Assembly: GCA_015680685.1 (NCBI GenBank)
Contig: MNCI01016285.1
Location: 1-64,000, forward strand
Length of the DNA stretch: 64,000 bases
Source of the DNA: Gnetum montanum
Taxonomy: Eukaryota > Streptophyta > Gnetopsida > Gnetales > Gnetaceae
Direction: 5' to 3'
The notes under the pieces are model-generated. The model made no database searches. It saw only the letters and a program-made list of their open reading frames with translations, and was not told the DNA's origin. Position numbers and translations under genes: made by a program. This document shows, in pieces, positions 12,613 to 22,408 of this stretch (positions are counted from its first letter, which is position 1; the number at the start of each line of letters is the position of its first letter).

Positions 12613-12619
12613 TATAAAT
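12613..12619 (+). promoter_or_regulatory. TATA-box candidate for the B3 gene
   Basis: TATAAAT lies 55-61 bp upstream of the ATG at 12674. A start site about 30 bp downstream would give a 5' leader of about 30 nt, short but usual for a compact plant gene. Confidence 0.45.
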
Positions 12620-12673
12620 TGAGAAGCACCATTGCAGATCCAGCAAGGTATCAGTAAGAGCATACAAACAAAT

Positions 12674-13126
12674 ATGGCAGACGTTGTTAGAGGCAACAGG
12701 ATTTTTGAAAAGAGACTAACTGCAACTGATGTCTGCCCAGACCAGGGCCGGCTGATAATACCGATGGACGGAGCAAAAAGGATGATTGACTTGTTAAAAG
12801 AGGAGTTGAAGGAACCAGTGAATCCATCCAATGGCACCACAGTTAAATTTGTTGATCAGGCTGAGAAGGCGTGGTTGTTTTGTTTCAAGCAATGGAGCTC
12901 CGGATCTTATGTGCTCATCCAGGACTGGAACAAGTTCGTTCGTCTCCGAAATCTGCAAAGAGGCTCTAAGGTGGCTGTGGATTTCTGCTACCGTGCCGCA
13001 AAGTTTTACATCTTGGTTTGCCCGTGCATTTGCCTTGGCCTCAACCCGGGCCATGTCCATGACAATCCCCATTTCTGTGATGAATGTGGTGGTCTTTATA
13101 AATCCTTCACTTACCATCAATACTAA
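12674..13126 (+). CDS. B3 DNA-binding domain protein
   Basis: An intact 150-residue single-exon frame. Residues 10-110 form a plant B3 domain: IFEKRLTATDV (10-20), RLIIP (26-30), W67 in KAWLFCF, then SSGSYVLIQDWNKFV (75-89) and LQRGSKVAVDF (94-104). These match, in order, the FxKxLTxSDV, RLxIP, WxFxxxxW, SYVLTxGWxxFV and LxxGDxVxF blocks of B3 factors. The usual Asp after the Gly of the last block is Ser98. B3 proteins are nuclear and bind short DNA sites. The family is large (ARF, RAV, LAV, REM); with only one B3 domain and a short Cys/His-containing tail, a REM-like or small RAV-like protein is likeliest. An in-frame upstream ATG at 12632 would add 14 residues; 12674 is preferred because the domain begins soon after it and the TATA candidate fits. 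Confidence 0.82.
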   Translation: MADVVRGNRIFEKRLTATDVCPDQGRLIIPMDGAKRMIDLLKEELKEPVNPSNGTTVKFVDQAEKAWLFCFKQWSSGSYVLIQDWNKFVRLRNLQRGSKVAVDFCYRAAKFYILVCPCICLGLNPGHVHDNPHFCDECGGLYKSFTYHQY

Positions 13127-13231
13127 ACCTTCTCTGGGTATGGATGGCTACGTAATGCTCATTCATGGTATATGTGACCAGAGAGTTTTAAATAAGCAAA
13201 AAGTATTAGACTATCTTAGCTATATATCTGT

Positions 13232-13237
13232 AATAAA
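13232..13237 (+). terminator. Polyadenylation signal candidate
   Basis: AATAAA occurs about 105 bp after the stop codon of the B3 gene, a plausible 3'-UTR position. Plant polyadenylation signals are loose, so this is suggestive only. Confidence 0.35.
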
Positions 13238-13521
13238 TTGGCGGACAGAAGCCTAGATTGTACGTATCAAATGCCTTTAAAGCATAGAATATTCAAAATA
13301 TTATGCTACAAAATATTTATTAAGTATGAATGCTGAGTTGGATCTGGACTTGGCTGTCCATAAATTTCATTGTTCTGCAGCTGACTGAGAGAGCTCAGTA
13401 CCCCACCCAAAAACTATGGATTCTCAGAGCATGGCTATGTTATCAGTGGGTCATTCCTAGTTTGGCTTCCATAAACGTATAAAGCTATCTCAGAAGGGAT
13501 TAAGGCTGTGATAAAGAACTT
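13238..13521. other. 3' flank of the B3 gene up to the gap
   Basis: No coding sequence or element boundary is recognised before the run of Ns. Confidence 0.4.
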
Positions 13522-14156
13522 NNNNNNNNNNNNNNNNNNNNNNNNNNNNNNNNNNNNNNNNNNNNNNNNNNNNNNNNNNNNNNNNNNNNNNNNNNNNNNN
13601 NNNNNNNNNNNNNNNNNNNNNNNNNNNNNNNNNNNNNNNNNNNNNNNNNNNNNNNNNNNNNNNNNNNNNNNNNNNNNNNNNNNNNNNNNNNNNNNNNNNN
13701 NNNNNNNNNNNNNNNNNNNNNNNNNNNNNNNNNNNNNNNNNNNNNNNNNNNNNNNNNNNNNNNNNNNNNNNNNNNNNNNNNNNNNNNNNNNNNNNNNNNN
13801 NNNNNNNNNNNNNNNNNNNNNNNNNNNNNNNNNNNNNNNNNNNNNNNNNNNNNNNNNNNNNNNNNNNNNNNNNNNNNNNNNNNNNNNNNNNNNNNNNNNN
13901 NNNNNNNNNNNNNNNNNNNNNNNNNNNNNNNNNNNNNNNNNNNNNNNNNNNNNNNNNNNNNNNNNNNNNNNNNNNNNNNNNNNNNNNNNNNNNNNNNNNN
14001 NNNNNNNNNNNNNNNNNNNNNNNNNNNNNNNNNNNNNNNNNNNNNNNNNNNNNNNNNNNNNNNNNNNNNNNNNNNNNNNNNNNNNNNNNNNNNNNNNNNN
14101 NNNNNNNNNNNNNNNNNNNNNNNNNNNNNNNNNNNNNNNNNNNNNNNNNNNNNNNN
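13522..14156. other. Assembly gap (635 Ns)
   Basis: Unknown bases. The left end of nested element E3, including its 3' LTR and the target duplication, should lie in or near this gap, because E3 sequence is present immediately to its right and host sequence to its left. Open frames drawn through the Ns are meaningless. Confidence 0.98.
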
Positions 14157-14510
14157 TCATAAAGTAAAATATAGAAGAAAATAAAATATATAAAAAAGTA
14201 TAGAATATTAAGGAAAGACAAAACATACTAACGATGTTGTAAAATAAAAATTGAGAAAATGGATAAAAAATCAACAAAGTATATTTAAAAAAAAAAGCTG
14301 AAAAATTGAGGAGCCATATGGATGGTTAGCATGGATGGCCATCTCTCCCACCATTGAGTTGGAAGAAAAAGATCTAAAAGATTGAATTTGGTTGTTCATC
14401 CATTAAGGTAGTTGTTGTACTAGCTTGCTTGGGTTCATGGAAAAGCTTTAGTTGTTGGATGTTGACCAACTACCTTTTATGTGGACTCTCAAGCTTGTGT
14501 ATTAACATGG
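14157..14510 (-). mobile_element. Element E3, post-pol fragment left of E1
   Basis: This is the continuation of E3 (minus strand) past the E1 insertion. Its sequence at about 14300-14500 resembles 17830-18010 in E2, the region just after pol in this family. The last five bases, CATGG (14506-14510), are repeated at 34478-34482 on the other side of E1, showing that both flanks were once joined. Confidence 0.8.
14506..14510. repeat. Target-site duplication of E1 (left)
   Basis: CATGG directly before the TGATGA end of E1; an identical CATGG follows its other end at 34478-34482. A 5-bp duplication is standard for Ty3/gypsy integrases. Confidence 0.92.
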
Positions 14511-15402
14511 TGATGAAGCACTAAACAGTCGATGCATCGACTAGGCCGCATATACGAGGCCCCGTATACACAGCCATGTCGATGCGGCCCTGTCGATGCA
14601 TCCATCCATGCGTCGACGTGGCCCCGTTTACGCGGAGCATATTTTAGCCTATAAAGAAGTGGGCTTCCGCCACACTTAGGTACCTTGTTGGTAATTGTAT
14701 TGAAGCTCTTGCAATTTGTTTCTGTGAGAGTTAGAATATTTTCCAAGTGCCCGCAGTAGGTGTAAGAAAGATGTTTGGCTCTTTATTCGAGCATTGATGT
14801 ACCTGAGCCCATTGGCGTGAATGGTAATAAAGAGGAGCTTTTCAAGCATTCCTTGCAGCAATTGGACTTAGTCATTTGATGCATTTAATAGTTTAATATT
14901 TCTATGCTTTAATAATTTCTTAAGTTTCCATTGTTATTACTTTAATCACCATCGCTCTCTTATAGTTTATAAAAATCATAAATACGACCATCTCGAACAT
15001 AAACCTAACACTTGGCAACCCAGTGACGCTTAATGTTTGGTAGCCCAGTAGTGGCTAGGGGATGCCCAAGATGTGCACAGAAGATAGAATCAGATACTTA
15101 TGCTAGGAAGAGTTAAGATATAGATTAGGATAATTATAGATTACGTAATATTCCATTCTTTACTTTCCATTTCAAGAATTAGCCGCTAGAAGATAAAGTG
15201 AAAAAGCCATAAAAATCATTTGCCTCAATCTCACTTAACCATCACAATCAAAACATCACAAGTGAGATTGGGAAGAAAATGACCATTCTAACCCAAGGTT
15301 TTGCTGGTTAGGATTTGGTGTATGCAAAGTGCTTATAGTCTATGAAATTCGACCGAGTCAAGTGTGAACACCCGTGATTCACATGGTTGGGCGTAGGGGT
15401 AC
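14511..15402 (+). repeat. 5' LTR of E1, main part
   Basis: It begins TGATGAAGCACTAAACAG and aligns throughout with the 3' LTR at 33765-34477. U3 contains GC-rich blocks around CATATACGAGGCCCCGTATA, a TATA box at about 14650, and an AATAAA-like signal near 14829. Its last 14 bp (CTAGCCGCTCATCA) lie at 22231-22244, beyond the E2 insertion. Joined, the LTR is 906 bp. Confidence 0.93.
15398..15402. repeat. Target-site duplication of E2 (left)
   Basis: GGTAC here pairs with AGTAC at 22226-22230; the two differ by one transition. The E1 LTR reads continuously when E2 and one copy are removed, as the intact 3' LTR of E1 (GGGGTACCTAGCCACTCATCA region) confirms. Confidence 0.88.
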
Positions 15403-15926
15403 TAATGAGTGGCAAGGTACCCCTACAGTCAACCATACGAATACAAGCATTTCATGCACAATTCGGTCAAACTCCAAGGACTAAGTGCTTACACACCTTA
15501 ATGGAACACTCAAGGTTAATTAATCATTGTCTTCCCAAACTTACTTGTATGCTTAACTAAGAGGGTCGAAGGTTGAGAGAGATATTGATTAACTAGGAAA
15601 GCATTAAACATTCAACAATAATTAATTACTAATTAGCTTAATCTGTATGCTACAAGGTTTATCATAAAGTTCATCTTTATTGTCGTACACAAATGTGTGC
15701 TCAGGTATAAATTGCTTGAATAAAGATCCGTTCACTCTATGACTCCTACTGCGGGCACACAGAAATTATTCTAACTCTAGAATGACTAAACTACAAGAAT
15801 ATGGCTAAGGGTCTAAGTATAACTCCCCTAGAACAAAGGGTGTTGCCTCTTATTTATAGAAGATGAGGCAAGATGCAATATCGTGTATGTGATATCACAT
15901 GGCGGATGCGATATTGCGGCTCATCA
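15403..15926 (-). repeat. 3' LTR of E2 (deleted form)
   Basis: It ends on the minus strand in ...CTTGCCACTCATTA, a decayed TCATCA end, and starts TGATGAGCCGCAATATCG. The TATA box (TATAAATA) is at 15851-15858. It is 524 bp against 768 bp for the 5' LTR because about 280 bp are missing between the acttgta and cttaactaag segments, while it keeps about 33 bp of U3 that the 5' LTR lacks. Confidence 0.9.
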
Positions 15927-15939
15927 TACCCCCATGACT
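15927..15939 (-). promoter_or_regulatory. Polypurine tract of E2
   Basis: On the minus strand AGTCATGGGGGTA immediately precedes the LTR start TGATGA. The same 13 bases precede the 3' LTR of E1 (33752-33764). It primes plus-strand DNA synthesis. Confidence 0.85.
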
Positions 15940-18010
15940 GAATAAAAACTCATCCTAGAGTTCCTTACAAAATATTGGGAAGGTATGGGATTATTGACTT
16001 GAATGACAACTAATGGTGAATGGGGTGACATGTGAATGGATCAACATTACAATACATGGCAACATTAGTGTTCATGATCACAAGAGTGAAAACTATACAT
16101 AATTGACATCTAGCCTTATTTGGTAGCTGAGAGAGAGAAGAGAGAGAAAAAAAGGAGAAGACGTGTTGTTACCAATGCCAAGATTGCACATTCCATTGTT
16201 CATCCATGAGCATGTCATCAATCCTATTCCTTGCACAACTATTCCAGCACCAGTCCATCCTGAGTGTTTCCTCCAGGTCCAGTCCATTGTTGTATGATTG
16301 CCACCTGCACATACAACATAGTCACATATGAGCAAGGATAAGTAAATCACAATACAGTTGATACCTTGCTTTGGTGTAAGGTCCATTGGCTGAGCTATGA
16401 TATGGCTGATACGGATTTTAGAGATATAACACTAGTGACTACCCAATGTGTAGGGGTTAGGAAAAATTAAAAAAATTGGACCAAGGCCCCCATGACTAAG
16501 AGTGATCCTCCAGTAGCGATAAAATGGAAAAAGATAAGGAATAAGAAAGTTGAAGAAAAATATACAACGGAAACACCGATAAAATGGATATTAGAGGTGG
16601 GAATGAACAAAACAAATGTTGATTATGGAAATGTTTAAAGAAAAGTAGTTAACTGATGCACCAAATTGGAATGCTAGTGGGTCCTCCCCAAAGCAGGCTC
16701 ATGCCCTTTATGCCCTGACAAACCCACATTCAAAGAGTCCATAGGCTCTGGAAAGGTCATTTGGGAGAAAGAGTTAAAGACTTAACCCCAAGAATTCACC
16801 AAAGAGAAAACAATGCATCAACCAAAATATATACTACTGATATAACCGGCAATGAGGTGAAAGATGGAGAAAGAATGATGGAAAGAAGAGAATGGAATGG
16901 AGTCCCAAGAATAAGGTGGTGTACAGCCCCTTGTGTATTTATGTTTAATGTAACTAAGTAGATCTCATTCCAAATCCAGCCTTAAACAATCCACATCCAG
17001 TGACTTCACATTAATACACTTGGCCAATCTATCCACTTGAAGTAACAAGAATGCTTCCGCCAAGGAGTCACCACCATTCTGAGGAAATGAGAAAGGGAAA
17101 AGTAGGAAGCGAAAAAGGGTCTTAGTTAGAGGGAACATTTTGTTTAGTTCCATAACCAATGTTTGTAACCCAAATGATTATTTTTTCTAAGGGGTGTGCT
17201 TTGAATTCTCACTGTTTTTTTTTTCATGAGAACCACACCATGCAAAGACTTATTTTTATTAGCTTAGCTTCCCGATAATGGAGAAATATCAGAATGGTAA
17301 GGAAAACTCAAGAATAAAACATCCAAGAACCTAAGAGAATGGCCATCACAAATGCATCAAATCCCCTTGAAGTCACACCCTTTTTAGTCCTTGAGTCCTT
17401 CCTCAGTTTGAGAAATGCCCATTCACCAATTAGTTAATAGTTTTATTATTAAGAAAGCAACTGTACAATTCCAAGCCAAGAGAGATCATAGAAATTCATG
17501 AATGCATGGATGACGTGGACTCATTGCCTATTATATCAAAAGAACCATACCTTAGTATCAACATTATAACTCAAAAGTAAAAACCAAACATTAGCAATCA
17601 ATAGAATATAGTTCATACCACCATCAGGAGCACCTATGAGGTGATGAACCTAACAAAACAAACAAAGACAAAAACAAGAATAAAAACAAAAACAAGAACA
17701 AACAAAACAAAAATAAAAAACAAGAAAAACAAACAATCACAAAAAGAAATGAAAAAGTATAAACAATGTTGCAAAACAAAAACAAGAAAAGTTAAAGAAA
17801 TTTGTAAAAAAAATGTGTAAAAGAAAAACTTAAAAAGGAACTGAGGGCCTCAATTGGTTAGCAGAGGTAACCATCTCCCCCATGACTAAGTTGGAAGGGG
17901 GAGATCCAAAATAGTGAGTAGGCTCATCCCTTCTTAGAGGTATTATGTGCACTAACCATTCTCAATTCATGGAAAGATTTAGTCTGTTGCACATTGACTA
18001 ACAATCTCTT
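15940..18010 (-). other. Non-coding post-gag zone of E2
   Basis: It is homologous to parts of 28520-29600 in E1, including the A-rich tracts (17640-17830, mostly AAAACAAG units) and the block around AAGGGGTGTGCTTTGAATTC. The short minus-strand ORFs at 16093-16386 and 16965-17159 have no recognisable domain. No RT, integrase or extra ORF remains. Confidence 0.65.
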
Positions 18011-18011
18011 A

Positions 18012-21000
18012 TTAATGCTCTTGTTTGAATTTTTTTGGAATTTCCAACTTACTCCAGTTGATGTTTTCCATGTTAAGGTTTGGAAGTTGGCGACGAACTT
18101 GCTCTAGTGCATCTATTCTTTTGATGTAGGCACAAGTTATTCCCTTAGTTAATTCCATGCACGTTCGTGAGTTGCCCTCTTGATCAGCTATCAACCACTG
18201 GGTGTCTTCTTGTCGTGTGGCTGCTACATATAGGAACTTTTGTAGGTTAAGGTCTTGTGCACACTAGTTGCATGCGGGCAATGCTAAACTTTGCACAACC
18301 CATGATTTCTGCACATAATCACACCCTGTATCACTGTATGTGATGCATGGAATCTTCTTCTTCTCGATCTTCCCAAAAGTGTTCTCCTTAGATATTTCCA
18401 AGGAAAGATCGTGGATTCCTAGGCAAGCATCTATAGTACTTAGCCATGCCCTTCCCATTATTATTGGGAAGTTCCCTTTATCATTGTTCACTTGTATCAC
18501 CAGAAAATCAGCTGGGTACGACCACCCACACACAATGGTAACGATGTCCTCCACCAGTCCCAAGGGAATAGTGATGGACTGGTCGACTAGCTCTAGGTGA
18601 ATATTTCTCTTCCATAATGGAGGTAGGTTCCAGGCTTTGTACATCTCTTGTGATATTAAGTTGACTCCGGAACCTGAGTCCAGAAGAGCTTTGCATGGCT
18701 CATTCCCAGTGATTTGGAGATAGATTAGAGGGCTTCCAAGATTAGAGAATTTTTTGGGAAGGTGGCCAACCTTAATCCAGTCAGTAACGACATGTGTTAA
18801 CATAACCGTATGCATAGCTTGGTGTTTGGTTTGAAGGGAGCTCTGAAGCCTTATTTGATGGGAAAGTGTTCAGAGGTTCAACCACTTGTGGTTGTGAGGG
18901 CTTGGTTGGACTGTTGGTTTTGAAGAAAGGTCTTTTCTTCATACGGTTGTCAGAACCAACAACGGCTTGAAGATTCACAGCCCTCATAGCATTGCGTTGC
19001 TACGGTTGAGTAGAGAGTTTCCCTTGCATTGTTGGAGTAGGTGGTAATGGAGCTATTGGTGTGAGAGTTTTGGATGGATTTGAAGGATGGTATGTTTGTG
19101 GGTTATCTCCCCTAGGAGCAGGAATTCTATAATACTCATGAACTTGGTAGTGATGTTGTGGTGTAACATGACTAACAGAGTCACGTGGAGAGATTGGATG
19201 CTACACGTAGTAGCTGTATGGGTCTGGTTACCGGTAGGGGTATTGTTGCCTTGGTGGTGGCATCCCCCATGACTGTGGGTATTGCCACTGTTGATGTTGC
19301 TTAACGGGTTGCGGTGGAGTTCCACTTGGATAATATGTTGAAGGTTGGTGGAACTGCCTTGGGTTACCTCAGGGATAAGGTAACCATCAGGGTGCTTGCC
19401 ATTTATTAAGTCATGGGTTGAGTGCATATACCCCAGACTCTTGTAGATGTGAGATCACTGGGCAACATCCCTTAGGATGGTCGTATTGGCTTATCTCACA
19501 TCCACCATCATTGTCTATGTCTGAATCCACAACCTCTTTTGTGATGGCCATTTTGCCCTTACCCTTGTTACGTGCATTATCCACTTCTCTCTTTTTCTTT
19601 TTGTCACGGTCACTACCTTGCTCCCTAGACTCCTCTACAATTTTAAGAACAATTTCAAACCTACTATCTAGGGAGTCCCACATTTGGTCTACCTTTGCCG
19701 ATACTTCTATTGTTAACTTTTGGAGTGACAAATTTTTGTCTATTCACCATCTCTTCGAGTGGTGAATCTTCTTCCTCCTCACAAAATCTCACTCCCCTTT
19801 TTTGAAGGGAAGGATCTCGGTTGTATTCTTCTGCACTTTCTTACTTTCATAGCTCACCTTCTTCTTTGGCTACTTGCTCTAGTAATCTATGAATTTGATC
19901 AGACTTAAGCTTTGATAATCTTGCTTGGGCATACGTTCCAAGGGTTCTTCTTGTTTCATGCCTAAGTCCATCCATGAGATGGCGTAGTTGATCCCATTAC
20001 GAATAACCATGGCCACCCATGGCAGCATCCCAGGGTTCATGATTTCCTTACTTCCATCCTTGGATTTGCTTCCATAGGTTAGACACTCAGGAGTACATTT
20101 GGTACTTATCATTGAATAGTTCTAACATTGTACTCCACCTTTGAATGGATTCTAGTTCTAAGGACTGATACCAGCTTTTTAGCTTCTTTCACTAGTATCC
20201 TTAAGAACAACTTTAGTTTTTGCCATTTGTTTTATATGTTTTGTAGGTCACATGCATGGTGGAATGCTTGTAAATGATTTTGAAGATCAGCATTGTATCC
20301 CCCTTCAAATCATGGGATGTTGTTCATGTCTAACCTCTTGATCCTAGTATCCTTTTGGTGCCTTGTTGGAACTCTTACAGCCTCCGTTATATCTAGCATG
20401 CTTCTAGTTGCGAGTAGGGGTTCTTCATGATCATATTGTTCATAGCATCTATGGTGTCTACGCGGTTCCCTACTCTCCCTTCTTCTATTCCTTGATTCCT
20501 TAGAGTGCCCTCGTCCTCATTCTCGACTGTCTTGTCAATGTTTTTCACTCTATTTTCCTTTATCCTCATGATTGGTTTCCTTATGACTGCATATGGACAC
20601 TGAAGGACAGGGTGAAGGTGACAATGAAGGTGAAGAAGAAGGAGAACCATCGTCATGATGGTGTTTTCTACCTTCTCTTCAGTTGGTCTCAACCTCAATC
20701 ATGATCATGATCAAAACGTTTGCCCTTATCGTGTGTTTGTGTTCCCTCATTGAACACTTCGTGTTCGTGGGTATTAGAACTAGGGTTGTGAACCATGGAG
20801 TGGAGGTTTTGATACACGACTTCCTGACCATCATTAGGAGGGGGAACATTTTTTGGTGGGGAACCTGTTAAAGCAGGTTCACCACCCTCAATTTCACTCA
20901 AGACGTGCAGAGCATTATGGGGTCATTTACCCTTCAAGGATGTATGGTATCTCTCCTATCGCAAGTCCCTTTGACGTTGTGCTTCTATGGGATGATAGTC

Positions 21001-21312
21001 CCTTGTGTCATGATCGCATGCAACATATTTTGCATATAAAAGTGACATGCCTATTCGTGTGAGAGCATGAAGGAGCATGTTGGGGACTGATCGGTCTAGA
21101 GGCAACACTATGTTACCCTCCAAGTCTCTCCAATGCAGTTGTTCATCTTGGTGGAGAATAAAGGTGAAATCGAGTACATACTCATTGGGATGAGTATATA
21201 CCACATGAAACTATTAAGGAACTGGCAGATCTTGGTTACATATATTATGCTACTAACTGCCTCTTATGTTAGTCCTAGGTGGTGAAGTGCTCTTATGCGA
21301 AGAAGAAGACAT
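18012..21312 (-). pseudogene. E2 gag-protease
   Basis: The start ATG at 21312 gives MSSSSHK. The Gag N terminus has a family-specific block, YTHPNEYVLDFTFILHQDE, then GNIVLPLDRSVPNMLLHAL (21204-20956). A charged, low-complexity middle follows. A second block, DSLDSRFEIVLKIVEESREQ (about 19700), leads into a Pro/Gln/Tyr-rich C-terminal stretch. Protease lies at 18815-18264: CKALLDSGSGVNLIS holds the Asp-Ser-Gly active site, then FPIIMGRAWLSTIDA, a typical flap-to-C-terminal region of retropepsins. The frame breaks off after a sequence like IPKKFKQE, exactly where pol should begin. Scattered stops and shifts make it non-functional as a single polyprotein, but the protease ORF is open over 183 codons. 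Confidence 0.85.
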
Positions 21313-21438
21313 CTTGTCTTGTTCAGTGTGCAATGTACCATTGTCTTGTCCTTCTTTGATTAACCCTAAGGGTTTGTTCTAACGTTCCAATGATATGGAC
21401 TATTTCCTATGTTTTGTGCAATTGCACAAATAACTAAG

Positions 21439-21457
21439 TCCCCGACAATGGTGCCAA
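21439..21457 (-). promoter_or_regulatory. Primer-binding site of E2
   Basis: On the minus strand TTGGCACCATTGTCGGGGA directly follows the 5' LTR. It matches the reverse complement of the 3' end of plant tRNA-Asp (TGGCGCCGTTGCCGGGGA) with a few differences. Confidence 0.88.
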
Positions 21458-22225
21458 TGATGAGTGGCGAGGTACCCCTACACTCAACCATACAAATACG
21501 AGCATTTCACACACTATCTGGTCGAACTCTAAGGACTAAGTGCTTACGTTCCTTAATGGAACACTCAGGGTTAATCAATCATTGTCTTCCCAAATGTACT
21601 TGTATTTTCACAGTTGTATAGTTAAGTAAGCTTGAGGTATATGATTTTTATAGCTTTTACCTTTTTTATGTCTGCTGCTAATAAAGGAGAGGGAGAGAGA
21701 ACTAAGTAGCTAATTTATCTTAACTATTCATTAACTAGTTTCTAAATTTTCCTAACACTAGTATCCATTCCCACTTATCATGCGCATCCTAAACCAGTGC
21801 AACACTACTAGGATTACCAAATGCTAATCGTTACTGGGTTACCAAGCGCTACATGCATGCTTGAATCGATTGTACTAAGTGTACTTAACTAAGAGGGTCG
21901 AAGGTTGAGAGATATATTGATTAACTAGGAAAGCATTAAACATTCAACAATAATTAATTACTAATTAGCTTAATCTGTATGCTACAAGGTTTATCATAAA
22001 GTTTGTCTTTATTGCTGTACATAAATGTGTGCTCAGGTACAAATTGCTCAAATAAAGATCCGTTCACTCTATGACTCCTACTATGGGCTCACAAAAATTA
22101 TTCTAACTCTGGAATGACTAAACTGCAAGAATCTAGCTAAGGATCTAAGTCTAACTGCCCTAAAACAAAGGGCGCCACCTCTTATTTATAGAAGAGAAGG
22201 CAAGACGCGATATCAGAGCTCATCA
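21458..22225 (-). repeat. 5' LTR of E2
   Basis: 768 bp with TGATGA/TCATCA ends; its TATA box on the minus strand is at 22190-22183 (TATAAATA followed by AGAGG). It is flanked by AGTAC (22226-22230). Confidence 0.92.
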
Positions 22226-22230
22226 AGTAC

Positions 22231-22244
22231 CTAGCCGCTCATCA
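22231..22244 (+). repeat. Terminal 14 bp of the E1 5' LTR
   Basis: CTAGCCGCTCATCA completes the E1 LTR split by E2; the 3' LTR has CTAGCCACTCATCA at the same place. Confidence 0.9.
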
Positions 22245-22263
22245 TTGGCATCGTTGTCGGGGA
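22245..22263 (+). promoter_or_regulatory. Primer-binding site of E1
   Basis: TTGGCATCGTTGTCGGGGA follows the LTR directly and matches the tRNA-Asp-type primer site; the expected GGCGCC reads GGCATC. Confidence 0.9.
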
Positions 22264-22408
22264 CTATTAGTCTTACATGCACCATCTAACCTTAGTAAAA
22301 TTATCATTCACATCATTGGAATGGACCCAAGATAGTAAAATCTATGCATGCTAGGTGGCTTAAGTAAAAAGTAAGGTACACCAATTAGTGGATTATCTAA
22401 CATCCAAC

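Larger units (their letters stand above)
15403..22225 (-). mobile_element. Nested pol-less LTR retrotransposon E2
   Basis: A 6.8-kb minus-strand relative of E1. In its own direction: 5' LTR (22225-21458), primer-binding site (21457-21439), gag-protease (21312 to about 18012), non-coding DNA, polypurine tract (15939-15927), 3' LTR (15926-15403). Just after the protease the reading jumps at about 18010 to the sequence that in E1 follows integrase, so RT, RNase H and integrase (about 2.8 kb) are cleanly absent. The extra ORF of E1 is also missing. This is the layout of a non-autonomous gag-only (TR-GAG-like) element that would need enzymes from a relative such as E1 or E3. It inserted into the 5' LTR of E1. 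Confidence 0.9.

Noticed and set aside
12371-13120. Minus-strand frames over the B3 gene and its promoter repeats
   Set aside because: They are shadows of the plus-strand B3 gene and of the tandem repeats.
13435-14277. Long open frames across the run of Ns
   Set aside because: They exist only because unknown bases do not form stops; there is no sequence evidence.
14511-15926. One long palindromic element instead of two LTRs
   Set aside because: Each half matches an LTR with its own internal region, and target duplications place the border at 15402/15403.
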